From: Flavobacteriales bacterium UBA720
GTDB lineage: Bacteria > Bacteroidota > Bacteroidia > Flavobacteriales > Weeksellaceae
Assembly (NCBI GenBank): GCA_002297505.1
Contig: DBLQ01000004.1
Span: 7,559 to 13,630, forward strand
Reading direction: 5' to 3'
Length of the DNA: 6,072 nucleotides
This document shows positions 1 through 6,072 of the stretch, piece after piece. Below the pieces are notes generated by a model. It saw only the letters and a list, made by a program, of their open reading frames with translations. It made no database searches and had not been told where the DNA came from. Made by a program: the position numbers and the translations under genes. Numbering within the stretch: position 1 is the first letter of the stretch; the number at the start of each line of letters is the position of its first letter.

Positions 1-169
1 CTACTGGCAAAACTTGCCCAGGCTTATCCTGAGTTCTTCCGTTAAATTGCTTACAAAACTCCATGATGTTCACACCTGCAGAACCCAAAGCTGGACCTAC
101 TGGTGGAGAAGGGTTGGCAGCGCCACCTTTCACCTGAAGTTTTACCATTTTAAAGACTTTTTTAGCCAT
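1..169 (-). CDS. rplK: 50S ribosomal protein L11, N-terminal part (runs off the left edge)
   Basis: This gene encodes ribosomal protein L11, which binds 23S rRNA at the GTPase-associated centre and takes part in factor-dependent steps of translation. I translated the minus strand from the ATG at 169-167. It gives MAKKVFKMVKLQVKGG, then NPSPPVGPALG and GVNIMEFCKQFN, and continues to the window edge after 56 codons. The proline-rich PPVGPALG loop and the NIMEFCKQFN helix are L11 signatures, so the identification is secure. The full protein is normally about 140-147 residues, so roughly 90 residues lie outside the window. The start has no Shine-Dalgarno sequence and sits after an A-rich stretch (minus-strand AAAAAACAAAA), as is common in Bacteroidota. 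Its own promoter and structured leader lie at 295-170. The next genes leftward would be expected to be rplA, rplJ, rplL and rpoBC, but these are not visible. Confidence 0.97.
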   Translation of the reverse strand, partial: MAKKVFKMVKLQVKGGAANPSPPVGPALGSAGVNIMEFCKQFNGRTQDKPGQVLPV

Positions 170-187
170 TTTTTGTTTTTTAAATTT

Positions 188-220
188 GAATAATGAATGA
201 GTTTGGAAGCATTATTATTC
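188..220 (-). promoter_or_regulatory. AU-rich hairpin in the rplK leader
   Basis: In the minus-strand RNA, bases 220-210 (GAAUAAUAAUG) pair with 199-188 (CAUUCAUUAUUC). This gives 11 base pairs with one bulged base at 195 and a 10-nt loop. The hairpin ends 18 nt before the rplK start codon, leaving only an A/U-rich single-stranded stretch as the ribosome landing site. It could help present or mask the start region together with the upstream hairpin at 254-222. The stem is nearly all A-U, so its stability is modest and the structure is a prediction by eye. Confidence 0.4.
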
Positions 221-221
221 A

Positions 222-254
222 GCGGGTTATCATTCTCACATTAGATAGTCCCAC
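222..254 (-). promoter_or_regulatory. Putative L1-binding autoregulatory hairpin in the rplK leader
   Basis: In the minus-strand RNA, GUGGG (254-250) pairs with CCCGC (226-222). After a small asymmetric internal loop, UAUC (247-244) pairs with GAUA (231-228), closing a 12-nt loop. In many bacteria ribosomal protein L1 represses the rplK-rplA operon by binding a leader that mimics its 23S rRNA site, where a GUGGGA strand faces a UGAAAUACCAC strand across an asymmetric loop. Here GUGGGA faces UGAUAACCCGC, which is similar in sequence and arrangement. The hairpin begins only a few bases after the predicted transcription start. The pairing is seen directly; the L1 role is inferred from the resemblance and the location. 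Confidence 0.5.
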
Positions 255-265
255 TTTTCAGGTTG

Positions 266-295
266 CAAAAATATTAATAATTTTTGAATCTGCAA
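266..295 (-). promoter_or_regulatory. Predicted rplK promoter (Bacteroidota primary sigma type)
   Basis: On the minus strand, TATTTTTG at 273-266 matches the Bacteroidota -7 consensus TAnnTTTG exactly. A TTG at 295-293 provides the -33 element with a 19-nt spacer, within the range known for flavobacterial promoters. Transcription should start near 261-258, giving a leader of about 90 nt ahead of the rplK ATG. The promoter lies between the terminator of the upstream operon and rplK, as expected for an independent transcription unit. Confidence 0.65.
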
Positions 296-317
296 GCAGA
301 AAGTATTGATTTTTAAT

Positions 318-349
318 AAAAAACAAATGCCGCATCCAATTCTGCGGCA
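318..349 (-). terminator. Intrinsic terminator of the susCD operon
   Basis: In the minus-strand transcript, UGCCGCA (349-343) pairs perfectly with UGCGGCA (334-328), seven base pairs around an 8-nt loop. A U-rich tail UUUGUUUUUU follows (327-318). The hairpin starts 14 nt after the SusD stop codon. The plus-strand side of the stem has no T tract, so it works in one direction only. It separates the uptake operon from the rplK promoter. Confidence 0.85.
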
Positions 350-363
350 CTTAATAAGAATAG

Positions 364-1953
364 TTAATATCCAGGATTTTGTTTCATCCCCGGAATAGCA
401 TTGAGTGCTTCCAGCGGAATCGGGAAAATCATGACATGCCTGTCACTCACAGTAGATCTTCCCTGGACAGGATTAAGGAAAGTTCCGAAACGGATCATGT
501 CTGTCCGTCTATGTCCTTGCCAATACAGTTCTCTGCCTCTTTCGTCCAAAATACCATTTAATGTTATGGATGATAGGGCTGTAGTACCTCTGGCTGTCCT
601 CAGCTCATTAACCAAACTCAAAGCTGTTGTAAGATCTCCTTTTCTGGCAAAGGCTTCTGCCTTCATCAGCAGACAATCGGAGTAGCTTAGAAATACGAAA
701 TCATTATTGGAAGTACCCGGCGATGTATAAGTACCATCTGCATTAAGCCTGTAGTCCGGCAGATACTTGATAACCCTTAATCCCTGAGCTTCCGTAGCAG
801 CGGTAAGACTAAAGTCAGACGTAAAGATCAGCGGCGTATGTTGTCTGGTTTCAAGGGCTTTACCTGTCTGATCGTACTGCTTACCCGATAAAATCCCGGC
901 CTTCAGTCCGGATGCTCTTGTCAAATAGGGCAAACTGCTGGAGAGTCTCGGATCGTTTGGATCCGTGCTGGTAAACAGATTGTACAGATTGGTGGTGGTA
1001 CAGGCGCCATTCCATCCCGATGGATTCTGATTGTAATGCAGTGTCATATTCCCGAAAGCATACATATTGGGAGAATTGGTGGTTGTATTCTCGTGGGTAA
1101 AGATAATCTCTGTGGACACTTGTCCGTTATCCGGTGCAAAGTTCTGGAAATAATTCTCTCCAGGTGTCTGACCTGCTATTGATGTAAATTTTCTGCTGTT
1201 CATTGCAAGATCAGAATATTGGATGACCTTGTCCATATCAGCACTGGTAAATGCTGAAGGTGATACCACCTGCGGATTTCCATCTGCGTCTGTAGCTTTG
1301 TAAACTGCTTTATTCAGATACAATTTCGCCAAAAGAGCATACCCTGCATTTTTGGTGGCTCGGCCGGCATTAACCTGGGAGAAAGCAGGAAGATCATTAA
1401 TAACAGCTTCCAGCATGGCGATTTCTTTATCTATCGCTTCCGCCCGGCTCCAGATCATTGAAGGAACAGTCTGCGCTTCGTTGGGCTCCCGCAGGATCGT
1501 TTGCCCGAACAGATCGGTCATATACCAGAGATAAAAAACCTGCATGAAAACTGCCTGTGCTTTTTGTTCAGGAGAAGGATTAAGTCCTAAAACCTGTGTA
1601 GAATAGGCGATACCCTTGTTCGTTGCATTATAAACATCAAACACTACAGGATGTGCCACATCCCATGTATGCAGATGCAGCTGCTGCCATTTACCACCAT
1701 CGTACCAGTCGGAACCTCTGGTTGGTTTTGCTTCCTCATCCGAGGTGTCTTCATTCAGGGCCCACATATTCCACGGATTTCCTGGTGTTTCCGTAAGAGT
1801 TTGATAAATGTATTCCAAGGTCTGCGAAGGCGTCTGAAGTCCGTTGTTGAGGGAAAATTCCTGAGATCTTGAATCATTGAGGGTCTCATCAATATTACAG
1901 CTGTTGAAAAGCGTGGCGGTGAGACTGATTGCGATTATGATTTTTTTATTCAT
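364..1953 (-). CDS. SusD/RagB family surface glycan-binding lipoprotein
   Basis: This SusD-like protein is the outer-membrane lipoprotein that forms the lid of a SusC transporter and captures oligosaccharides at the cell surface. The 529-residue product is full length for the family. It begins with a lipoprotein signal (MNKKIIIAISLTATLFNSC) whose predicted lipidated cysteine is Cys19. The acidic residues at 22-23 right after it fit a surface-export signal. Residues 35-215 form the helical N-terminal region, with a Trp-rich stretch (W61, W64, W83, W89, W97) and the helix NAGYALLAKLYLNKA at 202-216. The C-terminal SusD/RagB signatures are FLSYSDCLLMKAEA (421-434), ERGRELYWQGHRRTDMIRFG (471-490), the PIP motif (511-513) and the typical ending QNPGY. 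The gene starts 18 nt after the SusC stop, so the two are co-transcribed and should form one complex. A terminator follows. There is no Shine-Dalgarno sequence; an A-run precedes the ATG. The ligand cannot be read from the sequence; the neighbouring GH65 points to alpha-linked gluco-oligosaccharides. Confidence 0.96.
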   Translation of the reverse strand: MNKKIIIAISLTATLFNSCNIDETLNDSRSQEFSLNNGLQTPSQTLEYIYQTLTETPGNPWNMWALNEDTSDEEAKPTRGSDWYDGGKWQQLHLHTWDVAHPVVFDVYNATNKGIAYSTQVLGLNPSPEQKAQAVFMQVFYLWYMTDLFGQTILREPNEAQTVPSMIWSRAEAIDKEIAMLEAVINDLPAFSQVNAGRATKNAGYALLAKLYLNKAVYKATDADGNPQVVSPSAFTSADMDKVIQYSDLAMNSRKFTSIAGQTPGENYFQNFAPDNGQVSTEIIFTHENTTTNSPNMYAFGNMTLHYNQNPSGWNGACTTTNLYNLFTSTDPNDPRLSSSLPYLTRASGLKAGILSGKQYDQTGKALETRQHTPLIFTSDFSLTAATEAQGLRVIKYLPDYRLNADGTYTSPGTSNNDFVFLSYSDCLLMKAEAFARKGDLTTALSLVNELRTARGTTALSSITLNGILDERGRELYWQGHRRTDMIRFGTFLNPVQGRSTVSDRHVMIFPIPLEALNAIPGMKQNPGY

Positions 1954-1971
1954 CTTGATTTTTTTTCGTCG

Positions 1972-4773
1972 TTAGAAATTAACATTTAATCCCATGGAGA
2001 AGGTTCTTGCCTTTGGATAAGCAGCGTAATCGATTCCGTAAGAAGGTATCCCGTTAAACATTTTATTAACGTTAACTTCCGGGTCGAAGCCTTTGTAGCC
2101 GGTGATTACGAAGAGATTTTGAGCAGTAACATTTAATCGAATGGAAGTAATATGCTCAAAAATTCCGCCCTGCCCCTTGATCGTATAGCCTAAGCTGGCA
2201 TTGGACAGCCTGAAGAAATCCCCGGAATGTAAAAATCTGGTAGAGGCCGCGTTGGAGTTAGCAGCTGATTCTCCATTTCCAATAATATCCGTGGTTACAT
2301 TGCCGCCATTCTGCAGTGCCGCGGCATAGAAAAGGGCATTGGCTGTGTTGTCATAGATTTTTCCGCCGTACTGCCCGTATCCGTTGACAAAGAGATCAAA
2401 TGACTTGTAACTCATCTTGAGGTTAAGTCCTACATTCCATTTTGGCAGAGCAGAGCCTGATAATCTTTTGACCGCCTGCCCCACATCGGTAGTGGTGCTT
2501 CCATCGGCTTTTTCGTACAGTGATAATCCATTGGCATCAAATCCGCGGAATTGGTAGAGGTTAAACTGATACAGCTCCTGGCCATCAAAATGTCCCTGTG
2601 CACGAACATCGGAAAGTCCCTGGCCGGATATGGTACCGGTGATGATTCCATTAACCTGGTTATAGCCATCAGCAGTAACTCCGGTAGCCTTCGATTTATT
2701 GTACGTTCCGTTTCCACCGATTTCTAATTCGAAATCATCCGTCTTTACAATTTTATAATTGACAGACATTTCTACACCTTTGTTGGTAATCCTGGTATTC
2801 TTGAGATTTGTCCAGCTGTAAGGATTATCGGAAGGGCGCTGCACCTGGTATTGCTGCATCAGAATATCTTTAGATTCTTTGCTGTAAAAGTCAAAACTGC
2901 CGGAAACGCGATTGTTGAATATCGCGAAATCCAATCCTCCATCCAACTGTCTGGTCTGCTCCCATCTCAGGTCGGGATTTCCATAATTGTAGGTCCGCCA
3001 CACCCCTGAAAGTGGCTGCAGGTATGTGAGCGCTGCGCCGGAAGGAAAATCGGAGTTACCCGTAATGCCCCAACCTCCGCGTAATTTCAGTTCGTTGAAA
3101 AATTCCGGCGTGAAGTCCTCCTTACCAACATTCCATGCTACAGATACAGACGGAAAGGCACCATAGCGGTTATTTTCTCCAAATTTACTGGATCCGTCAT
3201 ATCTCAGGATGCCGTTGATGATATACTTATCATAAAAATTCAGGATCGCTCTTCCGAAAAATGACTGCATCTTGACCGTAGGCATCATGTATGAAGATTG
3301 CCGGAATGCGCCAACGCCCGACGTATTCTGTGTGGTACCGGCAAAAATATTATCCAGGTAATAATTCTGATCGGTCATATTGCCAAATCCTGAAACCACA
3401 CTTACCATACCACGATCTGCAAACTGCTGGTAGGAATAACCTAATAAACCATCGATCTTCAATCCATCGAAAGCCCTTCCGGAATAGTTCAAGGTATGCT
3501 CCGACACATAATTAAATTTATTCTGTGTTCCGATAGAAGCCACACCCACACCATTTATCTGATAAGGCGTCTTAAGCCAGATGAGCGTAGACATCGCAAT
3601 CCCTTTTTGAGAATCTGAATAATCGATCCCAAAATTAGACTTATAATTCAAATTTTTATTGATCTTAACGGTGGCTGAAATATTACCGACCATTCTTAGC
3701 GTGTTAGACTTATCGGTGTAGTGCTGCAGAAGGTCCAGAGGGTTTCTCTGATTATCATTACCATAATGAAAAAGTCCGCCGGGCACACTGCTGTCATAGA
3801 AACTTCTGGTAGGATTCCATTTCAGGGCGCTGATCATCAGATCACCTTCTGCACCAATACTTTCGGACATTGGCGGATTTTCAGTTCTTACAAAGGACGC
3901 AGACAGGGACGATTCGATGGTAAGATAGTCATCAAAGAACTTCTGGCTCATATTGTAGGAAGCATTAGTCTTATTCAGCCCCGAGTTTTTGATAATTCCA
4001 TTCTGTTCCAGATAACTTAATGAAACCCTGTAAGTTCCTTTTTCACTGGCGCCGCCATAAGCGAGATTGTACTGATTCGAATTGCCTGCCCTCAAAATTT
4101 CTTTCATGGCATTCACATTACTGCCATAATTATTGGCGGGATTGGTATTGGCAGCAAACTGCTCTGCGTTCAGAAGCTTGTATTGATGTGCTATTTCGCT
4201 GGTTCCGGCATTTGCCGAGAGAGACAGCATGCCCTTTCCTCTCTTGCCTTTTTTGGTGGTGATCAGAATCACGCCGTTGGCAGCCCTGGAACCGTAGATT
4301 GCGGTAGCTGCGGCATCTTTTAGAATGTCAATGCTTTCTATGTCATTGGGGTCCAGGAAATTCATTGGATTGGCTGCTGCCGATGATCCGTAACCCAGAG
4401 CATCAGATCTGCCGGAACTGGTATCGCCGGAGCTTAGCGGAACGCCGTCCACGACGTAAAGGGGATCGCCTCCCGAACGGAGCGTACCAAAACCTCTCAC
4501 GCGAATGGTGCTCTGGGCATTGGGATCTCCGCTGGCAGAGGTAATCTGAACGCCGGCAGTCTTCCCTTGGATGAGTTGCTCCGGTGAGGTAGTGGTGCCC
4601 TTATTAAAATCTTCCGCTTTCAATGATGAAATGGCACCGGTCGCATCTTTTTTCTTAGTAGTGCCATATCCAATGAGAACGACCTCATCGATATTATTCT
4701 CTTTTTCCTGTGCTGCCGCGGTACCGCCTAACATTACAGCTGCAAGAAACAATGGTATTTTTAACTTTCTCAT
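1972..4773 (-). CDS. SusC/RagA family TonB-dependent outer-membrane transporter
   Basis: This is a TonB-dependent outer-membrane beta-barrel that imports the sugar delivered by its SusD partner. The 933-residue product starts with a Sec signal peptide (MRKLKIPLFLAAVMLGGTAAA), probably cleaved before Gln22. The TonB-box region IDEVVLIGYG follows at once (28-37). The plug domain covers about 44-175 and carries the SusC signatures DPLYVVDGVPLSSG (103-116) and ESIDILKDAAATAIYGSRAA (146-165), then NGVILITTKKG. The rest is the barrel, ending in the aromatic residue expected for barrel assembly (GLNVNF). The N-terminal carboxypeptidase-like regulatory domain (about 80-90 residues) found in many SusC proteins is absent, which explains the shorter length. 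There is also no sigma/anti-sigma signalling extension. It lies 18 nt after the GH65 gene and 18 nt before susD. I see no TAnnTTTG element just upstream, so it is probably read from a promoter beyond the window. Confidence 0.97.
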   Translation of the reverse strand: MRKLKIPLFLAAVMLGGTAAAQEKENNIDEVVLIGYGTTKKKDATGAISSLKAEDFNKGTTTSPEQLIQGKTAGVQITSASGDPNAQSTIRVRGFGTLRSGGDPLYVVDGVPLSSGDTSSGRSDALGYGSSAAANPMNFLDPNDIESIDILKDAAATAIYGSRAANGVILITTKKGKRGKGMLSLSANAGTSEIAHQYKLLNAEQFAANTNPANNYGSNVNAMKEILRAGNSNQYNLAYGGASEKGTYRVSLSYLEQNGIIKNSGLNKTNASYNMSQKFFDDYLTIESSLSASFVRTENPPMSESIGAEGDLMISALKWNPTRSFYDSSVPGGLFHYGNDNQRNPLDLLQHYTDKSNTLRMVGNISATVKINKNLNYKSNFGIDYSDSQKGIAMSTLIWLKTPYQINGVGVASIGTQNKFNYVSEHTLNYSGRAFDGLKIDGLLGYSYQQFADRGMVSVVSGFGNMTDQNYYLDNIFAGTTQNTSGVGAFRQSSYMMPTVKMQSFFGRAILNFYDKYIINGILRYDGSSKFGENNRYGAFPSVSVAWNVGKEDFTPEFFNELKLRGGWGITGNSDFPSGAALTYLQPLSGVWRTYNYGNPDLRWEQTRQLDGGLDFAIFNNRVSGSFDFYSKESKDILMQQYQVQRPSDNPYSWTNLKNTRITNKGVEMSVNYKIVKTDDFELEIGGNGTYNKSKATGVTADGYNQVNGIITGTISGQGLSDVRAQGHFDGQELYQFNLYQFRGFDANGLSLYEKADGSTTTDVGQAVKRLSGSALPKWNVGLNLKMSYKSFDLFVNGYGQYGGKIYDNTANALFYAAALQNGGNVTTDIIGNGESAANSNAASTRFLHSGDFFRLSNASLGYTIKGQGGIFEHITSIRLNVTAQNLFVITGYKGFDPEVNVNKMFNGIPSYGIDYAAYPKARTFSMGLNVNF

Positions 4774-4791
4774 ATTAAGGTTAAATAAAAA

Positions 4792-6072
4792 TTAGTTAAG
4801 GTTTTTTATTTCGATTGTTTTATGATCTCTTCCAATTCCTATAATTTTCAGTGATTTCCATTTCTTGGGTAATAAGCCTTTGTTGTACGATAAGCCACCA
4901 TCGGTCATTTCGACACCACCGAACCCGAAGATCACCGCCTGCAACATGGCCCCGGCGCCAGTAGCGAAATATGGATTATTGCTGGCAGCAGACTCAGAAA
5001 AAACATTAAAAGGAGGCCTGCTATTAGGCAGGTAAGATTTTACAAAATGCTCGTAAGCCTTACTCTCGGATCCCATTCTTGCATACAGGACAGAAAGAAT
5101 TCCATGCGCCATGGCGGGGCCGTCCCTCTTGTCAATTTTCTCTGCATAGTAATCCAGATCACGCTCTATCTGGGCTTTATCTGTAATCACATGCAAAGGG
5201 TACGCAAGTAAATTGACATCCGTCTGCTTGATCATTTCTCCGGCATAGCCATCGTATTCCATAGTGATTCCGTTTTTTGAAATGATCCTCAGACCGTCTG
5301 CCACCAGCTTCCAATTTGGATTTACAGGCATTCCCAAGATACCTGCAGCCTTTATTGTCTTTCTTAAAGTCTCGATAGCAGATCCATTGGTAAATGCATT
5401 ATCATTGATATGCTGAGCATATTCATCAGCGCCAACTACATTATTGATGGAATAGCTCCCGTCTGCATTCTTAGCCGCCCTGCTTACCCAGAAGTCGGCG
5501 GTTTCTCTCAGGAGATCCCAGCTTTTTTTCAAGAAATTTTTGTCCTGAGACATGGTATAATAATTCCAGAATGCAATGGGAACATCGGCAGTGATGTGCT
5601 GTTCGAAAACTCCGGTGAGTGCCCAGGTTGGTGTGGCCTCTTCACCTGTATCGTCCGATTCCCAGGGAAACATGGCACCTTTGTAGCCATAGACCTGGGC
5701 TTTCTTTTGAGCTGGTTGAAGTCGGTCCAAGCGGTAATCCAGACAAGATTTTGCCAATTCCGGCTGGAGTGCCAGAAAAACAGGATACATCCACAGTTCC
5801 GAGTCCCAGAATACGTGGCCATTGTAGCCTTGAGAGGAAAGGCCCATTGGAGAAATGCTCTGTCTGGATTCTGACCTGATAAATGAATATAAATTATAGA
5901 GTGCAAATCGCACGCGCTGCTGAGCATCCAGGTCGCCTTCTATCTGTATGTCACCTTGACACCAGAGCGCCTTCCAAGCGTCGGTATGTTTTTTCAGCAA
6001 AGCATCTGTGCCTTCCTGTAGGGCAAAAATGGCTTGTCTCTGTGCTTCACTCTCCGGATCCGAGAAGTCTTA
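4792..6072 (-). CDS. GH65 family glycoside hydrolase, catalytic and C-terminal part; 5' end missing or disrupted
   Basis: Family GH65 enzymes act on alpha-glucobioses (trehalose, maltose, kojibiose, nigerose), either with phosphate or by hydrolysis. Numbered from a TTG at 6000, the 402 residues cover the (alpha/alpha)6-barrel catalytic domain and a short C-terminal beta domain. Signatures are GYNGHVFWDSELW (58-70), GYKGAMFPWES (105-115), GADEYAQHINDNAFTN (190-205) with Glu193 as the predicted catalytic acid, KQTDVNLLAYP (258-268) and a Gly-rich ATGAGAMLQAVIFGFGG (346-362). The phosphorylase-type HG-containing phosphate loop is not seen; NVFSES (332-337) lies in that region, with Glu336 a candidate general base, so I favour an inverting hydrolase. 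The frame is open for 23 codons upstream of the TTG and still reads as GH65 (DFSDPESEAQRQAIFALQEG), then meets TAA at 6072-6070. No ATG lies between. The N-terminal beta-sandwich domain, probably about 250 residues, and any signal peptide are therefore missing. The gene may be broken by a nonsense mutation or frameshift, or the stop may be a sequence error. susC follows after 18 nt. Confidence 0.9.
6070..6072 (-). other. In-frame TAA stop interrupting the GH65 reading frame at the window edge
   Basis: The minus-strand codon at 6072-6070 is TAA and is in frame with the GH65 coding sequence. The codons just downstream still encode recognisable family sequence (DFSDPESEAQRQ), so the stop falls inside what should be coding sequence. 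A single base change, for example from AAA (Lys), would be enough to create it. Because these are the last bases of the window, a sequencing or assembly error cannot be ruled out. Confidence 0.7.

Noticed and set aside
170..363. A tRNA, small ORF or mobile-element scar in the susD-rplK gap that might explain the unusual gene order
   Set aside because: The gap is accounted for by a terminator, a promoter and the leader hairpins. I saw no tRNA-like cloverleaf, no flanking direct repeats and no credible ORF.
3721..4262. Adjacent plus-strand open frames of 99 and 80 codons opposite susC
   Set aside because: Both are antisense to conserved SusC coding sequence, have Cys/His/Trp-rich random-looking translations and show no supporting signals.
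4774..4850. A separate promoter for susC within the end of the GH65 gene
   Set aside because: No TAnnTTTG element in the minus orientation is visible there, and the 18-nt gap favours read-through from upstream.
5410..5874. Long plus-strand open frame (154 codons) opposite the GH65 gene
   Set aside because: It lies entirely antisense to a clearly coding GH65 region, its translation shows no recognisable domain, and it has no promoter or start context. It is a shadow of the real gene.
5998..6000. TTG as the true GH65 start codon
   Set aside because: The 23 codons upstream remain open and still look like GH65 sequence, TTG starts are uncommon in this group, and the product would lack the N-terminal domain. 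It is better read as an internal leucine codon.

Overview
The window suggests a member of the Bacteroidota, most likely a flavobacterium of the Weeksellaceae (Chryseobacterium-like). The reasons are the SusC/SusD outer-membrane uptake pair, start codons without a Shine-Dalgarno sequence, a TAnnTTTG-type promoter and the sequence style of ribosomal protein L11. The genus is an inference. Every gene supported here lies on the minus strand, so transcription runs from high to low coordinates.

Layout in transcription order. (1) 6072-4792: the catalytic and C-terminal part of a family GH65 glycoside hydrolase. The reading frame closes upstream at a TAA exactly on the window edge, with no ATG in between, so the N-terminal part is either beyond the window in another frame or lost. 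(2) 4773-1972: a complete SusC-like TonB-dependent transporter. (3) 1953-364: its complete SusD-like surface lipoprotein partner, followed by a good intrinsic terminator (349-318). The gaps between the three genes are only 18 nt, so they look like one operon and a small polysaccharide utilization locus (PUL). (4) 295-170: a Bacteroidota-type promoter and a leader of about 90 nt with two hairpins. One hairpin resembles the L1 binding site of 23S rRNA. (5) 169-1: the first 56 codons of rplK (ribosomal protein L11), which continues past the left edge.

How the genes work together: SusD captures an oligosaccharide at the cell surface, SusC imports it through the outer membrane using TonB energy, and the GH65 enzyme would cleave an alpha-linked disaccharide or oligosaccharide. 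The GH65 active-site region looks hydrolytic rather than phosphorolytic, and an alpha-glucobiose such as kojibiose is a reasonable substrate guess. The rplK unit is functionally unrelated and is insulated by the terminator and its own promoter.

The items most worth a second look are the position of a sugar-uptake operon directly upstream of rplK, where secE-nusG is usually found, the in-frame stop in the GH65 gene, and the putative L1 autoregulatory leader. I saw no convincing evidence of a wholly new system. There is no CRISPR array, tRNA, insertion sequence or phage gene in the window.
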